A stretch of 15,491 nucleotides of DNA from Clostridia bacterium (lineage in GTDB: Bacteria; Bacillota; Clostridia; Oscillospirales; Butyricicoccaceae), in NCBI GenBank assembly GCA_900763355.1, contig CAAFJY010000038.1, forward strand, positions 1 through 15,491, read 5' to 3'. The position numbers were made by a program, and so were the translations under genes. The notes under the pieces are model-generated. The model saw only the letters and a list, made by a program, of their open reading frames with translations, searched no databases and was not told the origin of the DNA. Positions 7,728-15,491 of the stretch are shown in pieces (position 1 is the first letter of the stretch; the number at the start of each line of letters is the position of its first letter).

Positions 7728-8895
7728 GTTGTATTTCCTCCTTTTTCAGAGCTCGCTCCTGGGCCGCCAGGGCGTCCAGGGTCACATAATAGGGCTTGCG
7801 CCCCTGGCTTTGGACAAAGGCCGCTGTCTGCCGCAGTCCGGCCAGAAAGGCCCGGTCCAGATCGGTGAGCGCCAGCGCCCGGAGCTTGTCCACTCCGGGG
7901 TAGTCGCGGGTCTCTTCGCACAGGTCGGCCACATAAAGGATCTTCTGCGCCGCGGTGAGGGGGCCGGGTCCGCCCACGGTGTGGGTGCGGATGGCATCGA
8001 CCACGGCATCGGGCATCCGAAACTCCCGCCGGGCCGTTTCGGCCCCGGTGTCGGCATGGATGAGCGCGGGAAGATCTTCATTACCATAGTCTGTAATTAT
8101 ATTCCACTTTTCCGCCAAAATCAACTGTTCTTTTACCGAAAGCGACTTGGTGCAGTCGTGGAGGATGGCGGCGGCGCGGATGGTGTAGTCCTCCACCCCG
8201 TATTTTTGCGCCATCTGCGCCGCGAGACGCTCGCAGCCCAGGGTGTGGGCATAGCGCTTGGGGCTCACCCGGGCCTGGACGGCGGCGCGCAGCTGCTCCA
8301 GGGTGGGGAGATAGAGCCCCTCCTGCCGGATATATTCCGCCACAGCGGGGTGGAGGGGCACGTCGGCTCCCCCGGCGCGGACCTGGGTGGAGCTGGCGGG
8401 GAAGGGCTCGTTGTCCACGATGTCCACCTGGGCGTCCAGGCTCTCCCGCAGAAAGGCGGCCTTTTCCTCCAGCTTCGGCCGGTCGCCGGGCTCCCGGGCC
8501 ACGGCCGCCAGACGGCACAGTCCGGCGATGCGCCGGGGCTCCCGCCACCGGTCGAAGTGCAGCAGCATATCGGTCCCCATCACCAGCCAGAGCTGGGCCC
8601 CGGGATAGCTCTCCCGCAGCTGGAGGAGGGTATCCAGAGTGTAGCTGGGCCCCTCCCGGGTGAGCTCCAGGTCCGAGACCCGGCACCGGGGGATCTGCCG
8701 GGCGGCGATGCGGCACATCTCCAGCCGCTGGGCGGGGGATGCCGAGCCGGGGGGCAGGGTCTTGTGGGGCGGGATCCGGTCGGGGACCAGGAGCAGCAGG
8801 TCGAGAGACAGCTCCTCCACGCAGCTCCGGGCGGCGGCCATGTGCCCCAGATGGGGCGGGTTGAAGGTCCCGCCGAACATGGCGATGCGCATCAT
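7678..8895 (-). CDS. nadD: fused NadD (NaMN adenylyltransferase)-YqeK (HD-domain Ap4A hydrolase)
   Basis: One 405-aa frame joins two enzymes that are separate neighbours in Bacillus (yqeJ, yqeK). The NadD part (about 1-200) makes nicotinate adenine dinucleotide from NaMN and ATP. It has the nucleotidyltransferase motif GGTFNPPHLGH (8-18, His15 and His18) and the SSTQVR motif near its end. The YqeK part (about 205-395) has HD-superfamily metal ligands: YAHT with His217, LHDC with His246-Asp247, then HAD, THT and ADL motifs. YqeK proteins hydrolyse Ap4A symmetrically. The start ATGATG overlaps the yhbY stop; AAAGGA (8902-8907) serves either ATG (8895, or 8892 one codon later). The 3' end overlaps rsfS by 50 nt in another frame. 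The linker shows no stop or frameshift, so the fusion looks genuine; NadD-YqeK fusions are also known in mycoplasmas. Confidence 0.94.
   Translation of the reverse strand: MMRIAMFGGTFNPPHLGHMAAARSCVEELSLDLLLLVPDRIPPHKTLPPGSASPAQRLEMCRIAARQIPRCRVSDLELTREGPSYTLDTLLQLRESYPGAQLWLVMGTDMLLHFDRWREPRRIAGLCRLAAVAREPGDRPKLEEKAAFLRESLDAQVDIVDNEPFPASSTQVRAGGADVPLHPAVAEYIRQEGLYLPTLEQLRAAVQARVSPKRYAHTLGCERLAAQMAQKYGVEDYTIRAAAILHDCTKSLSVKEQLILAEKWNIITDYGNEDLPALIHADTGAETARREFRMPDAVVDAIRTHTVGGPGPLTAAQKILYVADLCEETRDYPGVDKLRALALTDLDRAFLAGLRQTAAFVQSQGRKPYYVTLDALAAQERALKKEEIQHGEHPQAADGGDRPHR
8096..8124 (-). promoter_or_regulatory. probable internal promoter for rsfS-leuS
   Basis: On the - strand TTGATT (8119-8124) and TATAAT (8096-8101) are separated by exactly 17 nt. 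The -10 box is perfect and the -35 box has two mismatches. They lie in an AT-rich patch (about 8080-8145) in the yqeK half of an otherwise GC-rich gene, where the codons include the rare ATA. The predicted start is about 8089, some 360 bp before the rsfS ATG, so it could drive rsfS, leuS and possibly rpsU. Confidence 0.5.
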
Positions 8896-9194
8896 TTTTT
8901 GTCCTTTGGCAGGAGGATCCCCGGCTTTTTGGGGTTGGGCTTGTAGATCACCAGCTTGGAGCCGATGCACTGGACGGGCTCGGCCCCGGTGGCCTCGCAG
9001 ATGAGCTCGCTGGCCTCCCGGGCGGTGAGGAGAGCGCTTTCCAGCACCCGGAGCTTGATGAGCTCCTTGGCTGCCAGCTCCTCCTCGGCCTGGCGGCAGA
9101 CCGCCTCGGTGACGCCGTCCTTCCCGATCTGCTGGGTGGCGGGGAGGGGATTGGCCAACCCGCGAAGGAAGGCCCGCTGTTTGCTTGTCAACAT
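8892..9194 (-). CDS. yhbY: YhbY-family CRM-domain RNA-binding protein
   Basis: This 100-aa protein is a single CRM domain of the YhbY/YqeI family, which binds pre-50S particles and assists ribosome assembly. It begins MLTSKQRAFLRGLANPL, carries the RNA-binding GxxG loop as GKDG (24-27) and ends with the family's IGSKLVIYKPN strand. A Shine-Dalgarno GAGGA lies about 7 nt before the ATG. The stop overlaps the nadD-yqeK start (ATGA). The 58-bp gap to rdgB is AT-rich and holds no clear terminator. Confidence 0.95.
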   Translation of the reverse strand: MLTSKQRAFLRGLANPLPATQQIGKDGVTEAVCRQAEEELAAKELIKLRVLESALLTAREASELICEATGAEPVQCIGSKLVIYKPNPKKPGILLPKDKK

Positions 9195-9252
9195 AAATAT
9201 TTCCTCGTATTTTCGTGATTTTCAGAAAAATTGCGGGATATTTTGGGGAAGT

Positions 9253-9843
9253 TCAGCGTCCCCGGGCTTCCAGCGCCGCCTTCATGGCCGCGAGAGCTCG
9301 GGCCCGGTGAGAGATCTCATTTTTCCGCGCCTGGGGCATTTCGGCAAAGGTGCAGCCGTCGCCGGGGGAGAAGAAGACGGGGTCGTAGCCAAAGCCCCCC
9401 TCCCCGCGGATCTCCCGCAGGATGACGCCCTCACACTCCCCCCGGACGGTGAACTCCGTCCCGTCGGGATAGACGCAGGCGATGACCGAAACAAAGCGCC
9501 CCTGGCGCTGGCCGTCGGGGACAGCTTCCATATTTTTCAGCAGGAACTCGGTGCGCTCCCGGTCGGTGCCGGGGCAATAGCGGGCCGAGTGGATCCCCGG
9601 TGCGCCGTTCAGCGCATCCACGCAGATGCCGCTGTCGTCGGCCATGGCGGGGAGGCCGGAGGCCGCGCAGGCGGCCCGGGCCTTGATGAGGGCGTTTTCC
9701 TCAAAGGTGGCGCCGGTCTCCTCCGGATCGGTGTGGATGTGGGCCTCCTCCATGGAGAGGAAGGCCCGGGAGTCGTTTTCCAGGATAGCGCGGATCTCCC
9801 GCAGCTTGTGGGCATTGTTGGTGGCGATGACGTAGCGTTCCAT
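9253..9843 (-). CDS. rdgB: XTP/dITP diphosphatase (RdgB/HAM1 family)
   Basis: This 196-aa enzyme hydrolyses non-canonical purine triphosphates (dITP, ITP, XTP) to the monophosphate and pyrophosphate, keeping them out of DNA and RNA. Family motifs in order are TNNxHK (8-13), TFEENALIKA (46-55), ADDSG (68-72, with the conserved acidic pair), GAPGIHSARY (80-89), FGYDPVF (151-157) and SHRARAL (178-184). Length is normal. AAAGGAG (9850-9856) is 6 nt before the ATG, and the rph stop lies 12 bp upstream. The rph-rdgB pairing is common in Firmicutes, where both deal with nucleotide and RNA quality control. Confidence 0.97.
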   Translation of the reverse strand: MERYVIATNNAHKLREIRAILENDSRAFLSMEEAHIHTDPEETGATFEENALIKARAACAASGLPAMADDSGICVDALNGAPGIHSARYCPGTDRERTEFLLKNMEAVPDGQRQGRFVSVIACVYPDGTEFTVRGECEGVILREIRGEGGFGYDPVFFSPGDGCTFAEMPQARKNEISHRARALAAMKAALEARGR

Positions 9844-9855
9844 AGGGGGCTCCTT

Positions 9856-10587
9856 TCAGCGGAAGAGGTGGCCGACGGCGGCCTTTTGGATGGCGGTGAG
9901 CTCCCGGATGGCGTTTTCCGCCAGAGCGTACATGTCGTCCAGCTCCTTTTTGGAGAAGGGGCGGGCCTCGCCGGTGCCCTGGAGCTCCACGATGCCCCCC
10001 TGATCGTCCATGACGAAGTTGAAATCCACCTCGCCGCCGCTGTCCTCCACATAGTCCAGGTCGCAGGCGGGGGCTCCATGGACGATGCCCACGCTGACGG
10101 CGGCCACATAGCTGTACAGGGGCAGCTGGGCCCCGATGGCCCCCTGCTGCCGCAGCTTGTCCAGAGCCAGGACCAGGGCGCAGAAGGCCCCAGTGATGGA
10201 GGCGCAGCGGGTGCCCCCGTCGGCCTGGATGACGTCGCAGTCCAGGGTGATGGTGCGCTCGCCCAGCCCCTCCAGATCGGTGACCGAGCGCAGGGCCCGG
10301 CCGATGAGCCGCTGGATCTCGGCGGCGCGGCCGTTGAGCTTGAGCTTGCTGATGTCCCGGGGAGAGCGGGTCTGGGTGGCCCGGGGGAGCATATTGTATT
10401 CAGCGGTGACCCAGCCCTGCCCCCGGCCCTTGAGGAAGGGCGGGACGCTCTCCTCCACGGTGGCGTTGCAGATGACCCGGGTGTTGCCCCAGTTGATGAG
10501 GACGCTCCCCTCCGGGTAGCGGATGAAGCCGGGCTCCAGGGTGACGGGGCGGAGCTGGCCGGGGGCCCGGCCGTCGTGCCGGGCCAT
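9856..10587 (-). CDS. rph: ribonuclease PH
   Basis: This 243-aa enzyme is a phosphate-dependent 3'-5' exoribonuclease that trims tRNA precursor 3' ends. Hallmarks are [10 protein letters not shown] (36-45), [18 protein letters not shown] (54-71), [15 protein letters not shown] (86-100) and the phosphate-site region [12 protein letters not shown] (116-127). The frame stays open far upstream into ftsY, but the family start [15 protein letters not shown] fixes the ATG at 10587. That ATG overlaps the ftsY stop by one base (TGATG) and has GAGGAGG about 9 nt upstream, inside ftsY. Translation is probably coupled to ftsY. Confidence 0.97.
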   Translation of the reverse strand: MARHDGRAPGQLRPVTLEPGFIRYPEGSVLINWGNTRVICNATVEESVPPFLKGRGQGWVTAEYNMLPRATQTRSPRDISKLKLNGRAAEIQRLIGRALRSVTDLEGLGERTITLDCDVIQADGGTRCASITGAFCALVLALDKLRQQGAIGAQLPLYSYVAAVSVGIVHGAPACDLDYVEDSGGEVDFNFVMDDQGGIVELQGTGEARPFSKKELDDMYALAENAIRELTAIQKAAVGHLFR

Positions 10588-11534
10588 CACTGGGCCTCCT
10601 CTTCCCCGGCGGCGCCTTCCTCCGGCAGGGTGTCGAAGAAGGCCCGGGTGAAGTCCAGAGCGTTGAATTCCAGCAGATCGTCCACCTTTTCGCCCACGCC
10701 CACGAATTTCACGGGGATCTTCATCTGGGAGCTGATGTGGATGGCGATGCCGCCCTTGGCGGTGCCGTCCAGCTTGGTGAGCACCAGGCCGGTGAGGTTG
10801 GTGACGCTGTTGAAGCCCTCGGCCTGGGAGATGGCGTTCTGCCCGGTAGTGGCGTCCACCACCAGGAGGGTCTCCACGCTGGCGTCGGGGAGCTCCCGGG
10901 CGATGATGCGGTTCATTTTTTCCAGCTCGTTCATGAGATTCTGCTTGTTGTGCAGACGGCCGGCGGTATCGCAGATGACCACGTCCATACCCCGGGCCTT
11001 GGCGGCGGTGATGGCGTCGAAGATGACGGCCCCGGGGTCGGCCCCCTCGCTGTGACGGACGATCTGGGCCCCGGCCCGCTGGGACCAGATGGTCAGCTGG
11101 TCGGCGGCGGCGGCGCGGAAGGTGTCGGCGGCGGCGAAGAGGACCTTTTTCCCCTCCCCCACCAGCTTGGCTCCCAGCTTGCCGATGGTGGTGGTCTTGC
11201 CCACCCCGTTGACGCCCACCACCAGGATCACCGAGGGCTTGGTGGACAGATCCAGCCCGGTGTTGGGGGCCATCTTGTCCGCCAGGATCTGGCAGAGACA
11301 TTCGATGACGTCCTCCCGGGTCTGGAGATTTTTCAGCTTGGCCTGCTTCCGCAGCTCGTCGATGGTCTCCGAGGCGGTATAGGCCCCGATGTCCGCCAGG
11401 ATGAGGGCATCCTCCAGGTCGGCGAGGAGCTCCTCGTCCACCGTGCGGAAGGTGGCAAAGACGGCGTTGAAGGAATTGGCGGTGCTTTCCTTGGTCTTTT
11501 TCAGCCCCTGCTTGATCTTATCGAAAAATGACAT
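10587..11534 (-). CDS. ftsY: signal recognition particle receptor FtsY
   Basis: This 315-aa SRP GTPase docks ribosome-SRP complexes at the membrane and hands nascent membrane proteins to the translocon. A helical N domain (about 1-90) precedes the G domain, with P-loop GVNGVGKTT (107-115), [11 protein letters not shown] (137-147), DTAGR (189-193) and [10 protein letters not shown] (253-262). It lacks the long acidic A domain of E. coli FtsY, as is usual in Gram-positives; membrane contact would rely on the short amphipathic start ([15 protein letters not shown]). AAGGAGG (11545-11551) lies 10 nt before the ATG. The gene sits 66 bp behind smc, a pairing seen in many Firmicutes (smc-ftsY). Confidence 0.98.
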   Translation of the reverse strand: MSFFDKIKQGLKKTKESTANSFNAVFATFRTVDEELLADLEDALILADIGAYTASETIDELRKQAKLKNLQTREDVIECLCQILADKMAPNTGLDLSTKPSVILVVGVNGVGKTTTIGKLGAKLVGEGKKVLFAAADTFRAAAADQLTIWSQRAGAQIVRHSEGADPGAVIFDAITAAKARGMDVVICDTAGRLHNKQNLMNELEKMNRIIARELPDASVETLLVVDATTGQNAISQAEGFNSVTNLTGLVLTKLDGTAKGGIAIHISSQMKIPVKFVGVGEKVDDLLEFNALDFTRAFFDTLPEEGAAGEEEAQ

Positions 11535-11600
11535 ATCTATCGTGCCTCCTTACGGCAAAAATGCGGGTTTTTCAAGGAAAAAACGGGGAAATCGTGAACA

Positions 11601-14600
11601 TCAGCGGAGCTTTTCCCGGATATGCTCCTCCACCTCCCCCAGGTTGAGGGCCAGGAGCTTGGTGACGCCCTGCTCCTGCATGGTGACGCCATAGAGGATG
11701 TCGGCCCCCTCCATGGTGCCCCGGCGGTGGGTGATGATGATGAACTGGGTGCGGCCGCACAGGGTGCGCATATAGGCGGCATAGCGGCTGACATTGACGT
11801 CGTCCAGGGCGGCGTCGATCTCGTCCAGCACGCAGAAGGGGGTGGGCCGCACCTTGATGATGGCGAAATAGAGGGCGATGGCCACAAAGGCCTTTTCCCC
11901 GCCGGAAAGGAGAGAGATGGCCCGCATGGATTTTCCCGGCAGCTCCACCCGGATCTCGATGCCGCAGTTCAAAATATCGCTCTCGTCCTCCAGCTTCAGA
12001 TAGGCGGAGCCGCCGCCGAAGATCTCGGTGAAGGTCTGCTGGAAGGTCTCGTTGATGACGCGGAACTGCTGGCCGAAGATGTCCTTCATGCTCCGGGTCA
12101 GGTCGCCGATGACCCCCAGGAGCTCGGCCTTGGACTTTTCCAGGTCCTGGCACTGGTCCCGCATGAACTCGTAGCGCTCCCGGATCTTGTCGTATTCCTC
12201 GATGGCGTCGATGTTCACCGACCCCAGCTTGCGGATGGCGCCCCGGAGCTCGCCGATTCGGCGGTTCGCGTCCGCCAGGCTTTCCAGCTCCTGGCGGAGC
12301 TCCTGGGCGGTCATGCGGGTGAGCTCATAGCTGTCCCACAGCTTGGCCAGGATGGATTCCTCCTCCATCTCGGCCTGGGTCTTTTTATTTTCCAGGCGGC
12401 CGCGCTCCCGCTCGAGATTGATGAGCTCGGCGCTTTTGCTCTGATAGTCTTTGTCACAGCGCTGACGGACGCCCTCCAGCCGGAGCTTTTCCTCGGTGGA
12501 GCGGCGAATGCGCTCCCGCCGGTTCTCGCATTCGGCTGCATAGTCCCCGGCGGTCTGCTCCTGCTGGGCGACCAGGTCCCGCAGCTCCCGGCTACGGGCG
12601 CGGAGGGCTTCCAGATCGCTCTCCCGGGTGCGGAGATCGGCCTGGGAGCGGGCAATGCGCTCGTCCAGCTCCCGGATGCTGTCTCGGCTGCTGTCCTGGG
12701 CGGTGCGGGTCTCGGCCAGACGGACGCGGATCTCCGACACCTGGGCCGAGAGGGACCCGGCCCGGTCCTCCTCCTGCCGCTTGCCGCCGGAGAGGGTCTC
12801 GTACTGGGCGGAAAGCGCGGCGGCCTGCTCCTCGGCGGCCTGGGCCTGGGCTTCCAGCGCCGACTTCTGCCCCTCCAGGGCAGTGATGCGGGCCGACTGG
12901 GAGGTGCGCTCCTGTTCCAGCTCCTCCAGCCGCAGCTCGAGGGAATCCAGCAGGGCCCGGTGCTGACCTTTGCGGGCGCCCAGCTCCAACAGGGCATCCT
13001 GGGCGGCGCGGAGCTCGTCCCGGGCCACCTGGGCCTCGTAAGAGACGCTTTCCAGCTCCTGCTTGGCGGTGCGGAGCGCCTGCTCCTGCTCCTCCCCGCG
13101 GGAGGCGAGGGTCTGGAGCTCCCCTTCCAGCCGGGCGATCTCGTTGGCCCGGGAAAGGACGCCCACGTTTTTGTTGAGCGAGCCGCCGGTCATGGCCCCG
13201 GAGGGGTTGATGAGCTGCCCATCCAGGGTGACGATGCGGAAGGCATAGCCGTTTTGCCGGGCCAGGGCGATGGCGCTGTCGATGTGGTCCACCACAGCGG
13301 TCCCCCCCAGGAGAGAGCGGACCACCCGGCGGTATTCCTCGTCACACTGGACCAGCCGGTCGGCCCAGCCGGCAAAGCCGGGGGCGTGGATGTCCCGGCC
13401 CTCCCGCCGGTCCTTCACCGCCGTCATGGGGAGGAAAGTGGCGCGGCCATAGTCGTTGGATTTCAAAAAGGCGATGGCGGCCTTGGCGCACTGCTCGTCC
13501 TGGGTGACGATGTTCTGCAGGGCGGCACCCAGGGCGATCTCGATGGCCACGGAATAGCGGTCCTCTGTCCGGATGAGGGAGGACACCGGCCCCCGGATGC
13601 CCCGGAGCTGGCCCCGGGCGGCGGCCTGCATCACCCGGCGAACCGGCTGGCCAAAGCCCTCGTATTCCCGCTCCATGGCCCGGAGGAGATCCAGGCGCTG
13701 GGATTTGATCTCCCGCTGGCGGGAGGTCTGCTCCGCGGCCTGGGTCAGGCCGTCCAGCTTTTTCTGCCGGGCCTGGGCCCGGAGCTCAAAGCCCCGGAGC
13801 ATATTTTCGGCGCTGTCGCGCTTGTCTTTGTTTTCTTCGATCTGGTCCCGGAGAGCGCGGGCCTGGGCCTTTTCGGAATCCAGGCGGGCGGTGAGATTCT
13901 CTTCCTCGGTCCCGATGGTGCCGCCCCGGGTGCGGATCTCGGCGATGCTGCTGTCCAGAGCGCTCACCCCCGCCCGGGCCTGGGCGGCCTGGGACTGGTG
14001 GAGACGGATCTGGGCATCCAGCCCTTCCAGCTGGGCGGAAAGGTCCCGGGTGCTTTTTGCCGCCTGCTCCACCTGGGCGAGGAGGGCGTCCAGCTGGGCG
14101 GAAAGGTCGGCGGAGAGGGCTTCCAGCCGGGAGAGCTCGGTCTCCCGGGCGGTCTTCTGCCCCACAAGATCCTCCCCCGCGCCAGACTGCTGCTCCAGCT
14201 CCTCCCGGCGGCGACGGAGATCATCCTCGTTGTTGCGGATATGGGCCTGGTTGACGGCGATGTCGGCCCGCAGGTCGCTCTCCCGCTTTTCGGCCTGGCG
14301 GAGATCCTCCCGGAGAGTCTCCCCTTCCAGTTCCTTTTCGTGGAGCTCGTCGGTGAGGGCGGCGGAACGGGCCTGAAGGGTCTCGGCCTCCCCCTTCCGG
14401 GCAGAGAGCATCCGTTCGGCGTTGTCATAGTCGATCCGCGCCTGGGAGAGGGTGTCCTTGAGCTTGTCCAGGCTATTGAGCCAGACACTGACCTCCAGCA
14501 CCCGGAGCTCGTCCCGGTAGATGAGGAAGCTCTTGGCCTTTTCGGCCTGAGCCTTCAGCGGGCCCACCTGGCTTTCCAGCTCGGTGAGGATATCCCGGAT

Positions 14601-15170
14601 GCGGATGAGATTTTCCTCACAGGCGGCCAGCTTGCGCTCGCTCTCCTCCTTCCGGTAGCGGAACTTGGTGATACCGGCGGCTTCCTCGAAGATCTCCCGG
14701 CGGTCGGCGCTTTTTACCGAGAGGATCTCGTCGATGCGCCCCTGGCCGATGACCGAATAGCCGTCCCGACCCAGACCGGTGTCCATGAACAGCTCGTGGA
14801 TGTCCCGGAGACGGACGGCCTTGCGGTTGATGTAAAACTCGCTCTCGCCGGAGCGGTAATAGCGGCGGGTGACCATCACCTCGCTGAACTCCACCGGGAG
14901 ACCCCCGTCGGCGTTGTCCATCACCAGGGTCACCTGGCAGAAGCCCTGGGGGCTGCGGCGGGCCGTGCCGCCGAAGATGACGTCTTCCATCTTGCCGCCC
15001 CGGAGGGTCTTGGTGCTCTGCTCCCCCAGGACCCAGCGGATGGCGTCCACGATGTTGCTCTTGCCGCTGCCGTTGGGGCCGACGATGGCGGTGACGCCCC
15101 GGCCGAAGTTCATGAGCGTCTTGTCCGGAAAGGATTTGAAGCCCTGGATCTCGATGGACTTGAGGAACAT
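11601..15170 (-). CDS. smc: chromosome segregation protein SMC
   Basis: This 1189-aa protein is a full-length bacterial SMC ATPase, the core of the SMC-ScpAB condensin. The N-terminal head has Walker A GPNGSGKS (31-38) and Q-loop Gln143 in GQGRIDEIL. A long Glu/Gln/Arg/Ala-rich coiled coil (about 170-510) leads to the hinge (about 515-675, with the glycine turn MTGGS at 660-664). The returning coil is at about 680-1015. The C-terminal head has signature LSGGE (1088-1092) and Walker B ending Asp1116-Glu1117. The start MFLKSIEIQGFKSF is typical; an in-frame ATG ten codons upstream (15200) lies before the AAGGGG ribosome site (15179-15184), so 15170 is preferred. A small hairpin (15187-15199) sits just before that site. 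rnc, often next to smc, is not adjacent here. Confidence 0.98.
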   Translation of the reverse strand: MFLKSIEIQGFKSFPDKTLMNFGRGVTAIVGPNGSGKSNIVDAIRWVLGEQSTKTLRGGKMEDVIFGGTARRSPQGFCQVTLVMDNADGGLPVEFSEVMVTRRYYRSGESEFYINRKAVRLRDIHELFMDTGLGRDGYSVIGQGRIDEILSVKSADRREIFEEAAGITKFRYRKEESERKLAACEENLIRIRDILTELESQVGPLKAQAEKAKSFLIYRDELRVLEVSVWLNSLDKLKDTLSQARIDYDNAERMLSARKGEAETLQARSAALTDELHEKELEGETLREDLRQAEKRESDLRADIAVNQAHIRNNEDDLRRRREELEQQSGAGEDLVGQKTARETELSRLEALSADLSAQLDALLAQVEQAAKSTRDLSAQLEGLDAQIRLHQSQAAQARAGVSALDSSIAEIRTRGGTIGTEEENLTARLDSEKAQARALRDQIEENKDKRDSAENMLRGFELRAQARQKKLDGLTQAAEQTSRQREIKSQRLDLLRAMEREYEGFGQPVRRVMQAAARGQLRGIRGPVSSLIRTEDRYSVAIEIALGAALQNIVTQDEQCAKAAIAFLKSNDYGRATFLPMTAVKDRREGRDIHAPGFAGWADRLVQCDEEYRRVVRSLLGGTAVVDHIDSAIALARQNGYAFRIVTLDGQLINPSGAMTGGSLNKNVGVLSRANEIARLEGELQTLASRGEEQEQALRTAKQELESVSYEAQVARDELRAAQDALLELGARKGQHRALLDSLELRLEELEQERTSQSARITALEGQKSALEAQAQAAEEQAAALSAQYETLSGGKRQEEDRAGSLSAQVSEIRVRLAETRTAQDSSRDSIRELDERIARSQADLRTRESDLEALRARSRELRDLVAQQEQTAGDYAAECENRRERIRRSTEEKLRLEGVRQRCDKDYQSKSAELINLERERGRLENKKTQAEMEEESILAKLWDSYELTRMTAQELRQELESLADANRRIGELRGAIRKLGSVNIDAIEEYDKIRERYEFMRDQCQDLEKSKAELLGVIGDLTRSMKDIFGQQFRVINETFQQTFTEIFGGGSAYLKLEDESDILNCGIEIRVELPGKSMRAISLLSGGEKAFVAIALYFAIIKVRPTPFCVLDEIDAALDDVNVSRYAAYMRTLCGRTQFIIITHRRGTMEGADILYGVTMQEQGVTKLLALNLGEVEEHIREKLR

Positions 15171-15218
15171 CCCGCTCACCCCTTTCTGCCCGAAGGGCAT
15201 AAAAATACATTCTGGTTT

Positions 15219-15247
15219 ATTGTATCAAAAAACCGGGCGGAAAACAA
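15219..15247 (-). promoter_or_regulatory. possible smc promoter overlapping a terminator
   Basis: On the - strand TTGTTT (15242-15247) and TACAAT (15219-15224) are spaced 17 nt apart. The -10 box has one mismatch and the -35 box two or three. Transcription would start at about 15212, giving a leader of about 42 nt before the smc ATG. The -35 box and most of the spacer lie inside the terminator hairpin of the upstream gene. Confidence 0.4.
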
Positions 15248-15265
15248 GGTTTTCCGCCCGGTTTT
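15227..15265 (-). terminator. terminator of the carboxyltransferase-like gene
   Basis: A perfect 17-bp inverted repeat pairs 15229-15245 with 15249-15265 around a 3-nt loop. On the - strand the stem runs into a T-tract (complement of A15227-15232). It ends the gene that stops at 15321 and insulates smc. Confidence 0.85.
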
Positions 15266-15274
15266 ATGCAGGAA

Positions 15275-15303
15275 GGCCCGCAAAACCCAGGGTTTTGCGA
15301 GCC
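15275..15303. repeat. second hairpin in the same intergenic region
   Basis: CGCAAAACCC (15279-15288) and GGGTTTTGCG (15290-15299) are a perfect inverted repeat around a single base. A mismatch and then GGC/GCC (15275-15277 with 15301-15303) extend it. No good T-tract follows on the - strand; T-rich sequence follows on the + strand. It may support termination, protect the mRNA 3' end or be a small repeat unit. Confidence 0.6.
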
Positions 15304-15320
15304 TTTTCCGGATTTTTCGT

Positions 15321-15491
15321 TTATTCTCCCATGAGCTCCAGGGCAGCCTTGGCGGCAGCGAACTCCTCACCGGTGCGCTTGCTGTCTTCCACGCGGCAGT
15401 CCTGAGGAGCGGTCATACCGGCCTCGTCCAGGATCCGCTTCTCCAGGTCGGCATCCACAGGAGCGGGGGCAATGCCGTACTCGCCCTTGAA
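15321..15491 (-). CDS. C-terminal end of a probable biotin-dependent carboxyltransferase (partial)
   Basis: The window cuts this gene. The last 56 codons read in frame from base 15491 to a TAA at 15321-15323. The segment KGEYGIAPAPVDADLEKRIL resembles the C-terminal part of carboxyltransferase subunits such as oxaloacetate decarboxylase alpha and pyruvate carboxylase subunit B (pattern KGxYGxxPAPxDxxL). A later DCR and a short helical tail ending LELMGE also fit. No biotin-attachment motif is present at the end, so biotin would sit on a separate carrier protein. Codon use looks native. The identification rests on a short stretch and is tentative. Confidence 0.5.
   Translation of the reverse strand, partial: FKGEYGIAPAPVDADLEKRILDEAGMTAPQDCRVEDSKRTGEEFAAAKAALELMGE

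Noticed and set aside
8956..11055. A 699-codon + strand frame opposite yhbY, rdgB, rph and ftsY
   Set aside because: It spans four well-identified genes and their gaps on the other strand and has no ribosome site or family motif; it is a composition artefact. The same applies to the 607-codon frame at 2021-3844 (-) and the 439-codon frame at 7627-8946 (+).
9856..11301. Reading rph as a 481-aa protein fused to an N-terminal extension
   Set aside because: The extra 238 residues are an out-of-frame shadow of ftsY. RNase PH normally begins at [12 protein letters not shown], which has its own ribosome site.
11535..11600. A terminator between smc and ftsY
   Set aside because: Only a weak A/T stem (GTTTTT/AAAAAC) with no GC-rich base is present, so I treat the two genes as co-transcribed.
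1..15491. A mobile element, defence island or CRISPR array
   Set aside because: I see no transposase, integrase, phage gene, spaced direct repeats or abrupt composition change. All recognised genes are core functions in common Firmicutes order.

Overview
The window looks like chromosomal housekeeping DNA from a high-GC member of the Clostridia. The best guess is Oscillospiraceae, in the Flavonifractor / Pseudoflavonifractor / Intestinimonas neighbourhood. This rests on roughly 60% GC with strongly GC-biased third positions, strong Shine-Dalgarno sites of the AAGGAGG type, consensus sigma-A promoters, and the Firmicutes gene order yhbY-nadD-yqeK-rsfS. The genus is an inference; nothing in the sequence fixes it. 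There are no tRNA or rRNA genes, CRISPR arrays, transposases or phage genes.

Layout, left part (+ strand). A structured RNA that looks like 6S RNA (about 24-200) has its own -10 box and a strong terminator. It is followed after only 26 nt by two overlapping genes (234-2072 and 2072-3898) for a heterodimeric ABC exporter. One ATPase half has Asp at the catalytic-Glu position. The other has Glu but a degenerate signature motif. A 15-bp hairpin (3928-3960) separates this unit from the convergent genes to its right.

Layout, right part (all - strand, so read from right to left). The 3' end of a probable carboxyltransferase gene (15321-15491) ends in two hairpins. Then comes a long, tightly packed cluster: smc (chromosome condensation), ftsY (SRP receptor), rph (RNase PH), rdgB (dITP/XTP pyrophosphatase), yhbY (ribosome-assembly RNA-binding protein), a fused nadD-yqeK gene (NAD synthesis plus an HD-type Ap4A hydrolase), rsfS (ribosome silencing factor), leuS (leucyl-tRNA synthetase) and rpsU (ribosomal protein S21). 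A 13-bp-stem terminator follows rpsU, then a small unrecognised membrane protein gene. Several junctions overlap (TGATG, ATGA and a 50-nt nadD-yqeK/rsfS overlap), so the cluster is probably largely co-transcribed. Extra promoters are visible before smc, inside the yqeK part (serving rsfS-leuS) and before rpsU.

The common theme is translation, RNA processing, protein targeting and chromosome maintenance. I found no undescribed defence or mobile system. The points most worth a second look are regulatory: the 6S-like RNA with no separate promoter for the exporter behind it, the perfect rpsU promoter with a palindrome at its start site, the AT-rich internal promoter inside nadD-yqeK, and the smc promoter buried in a terminator.
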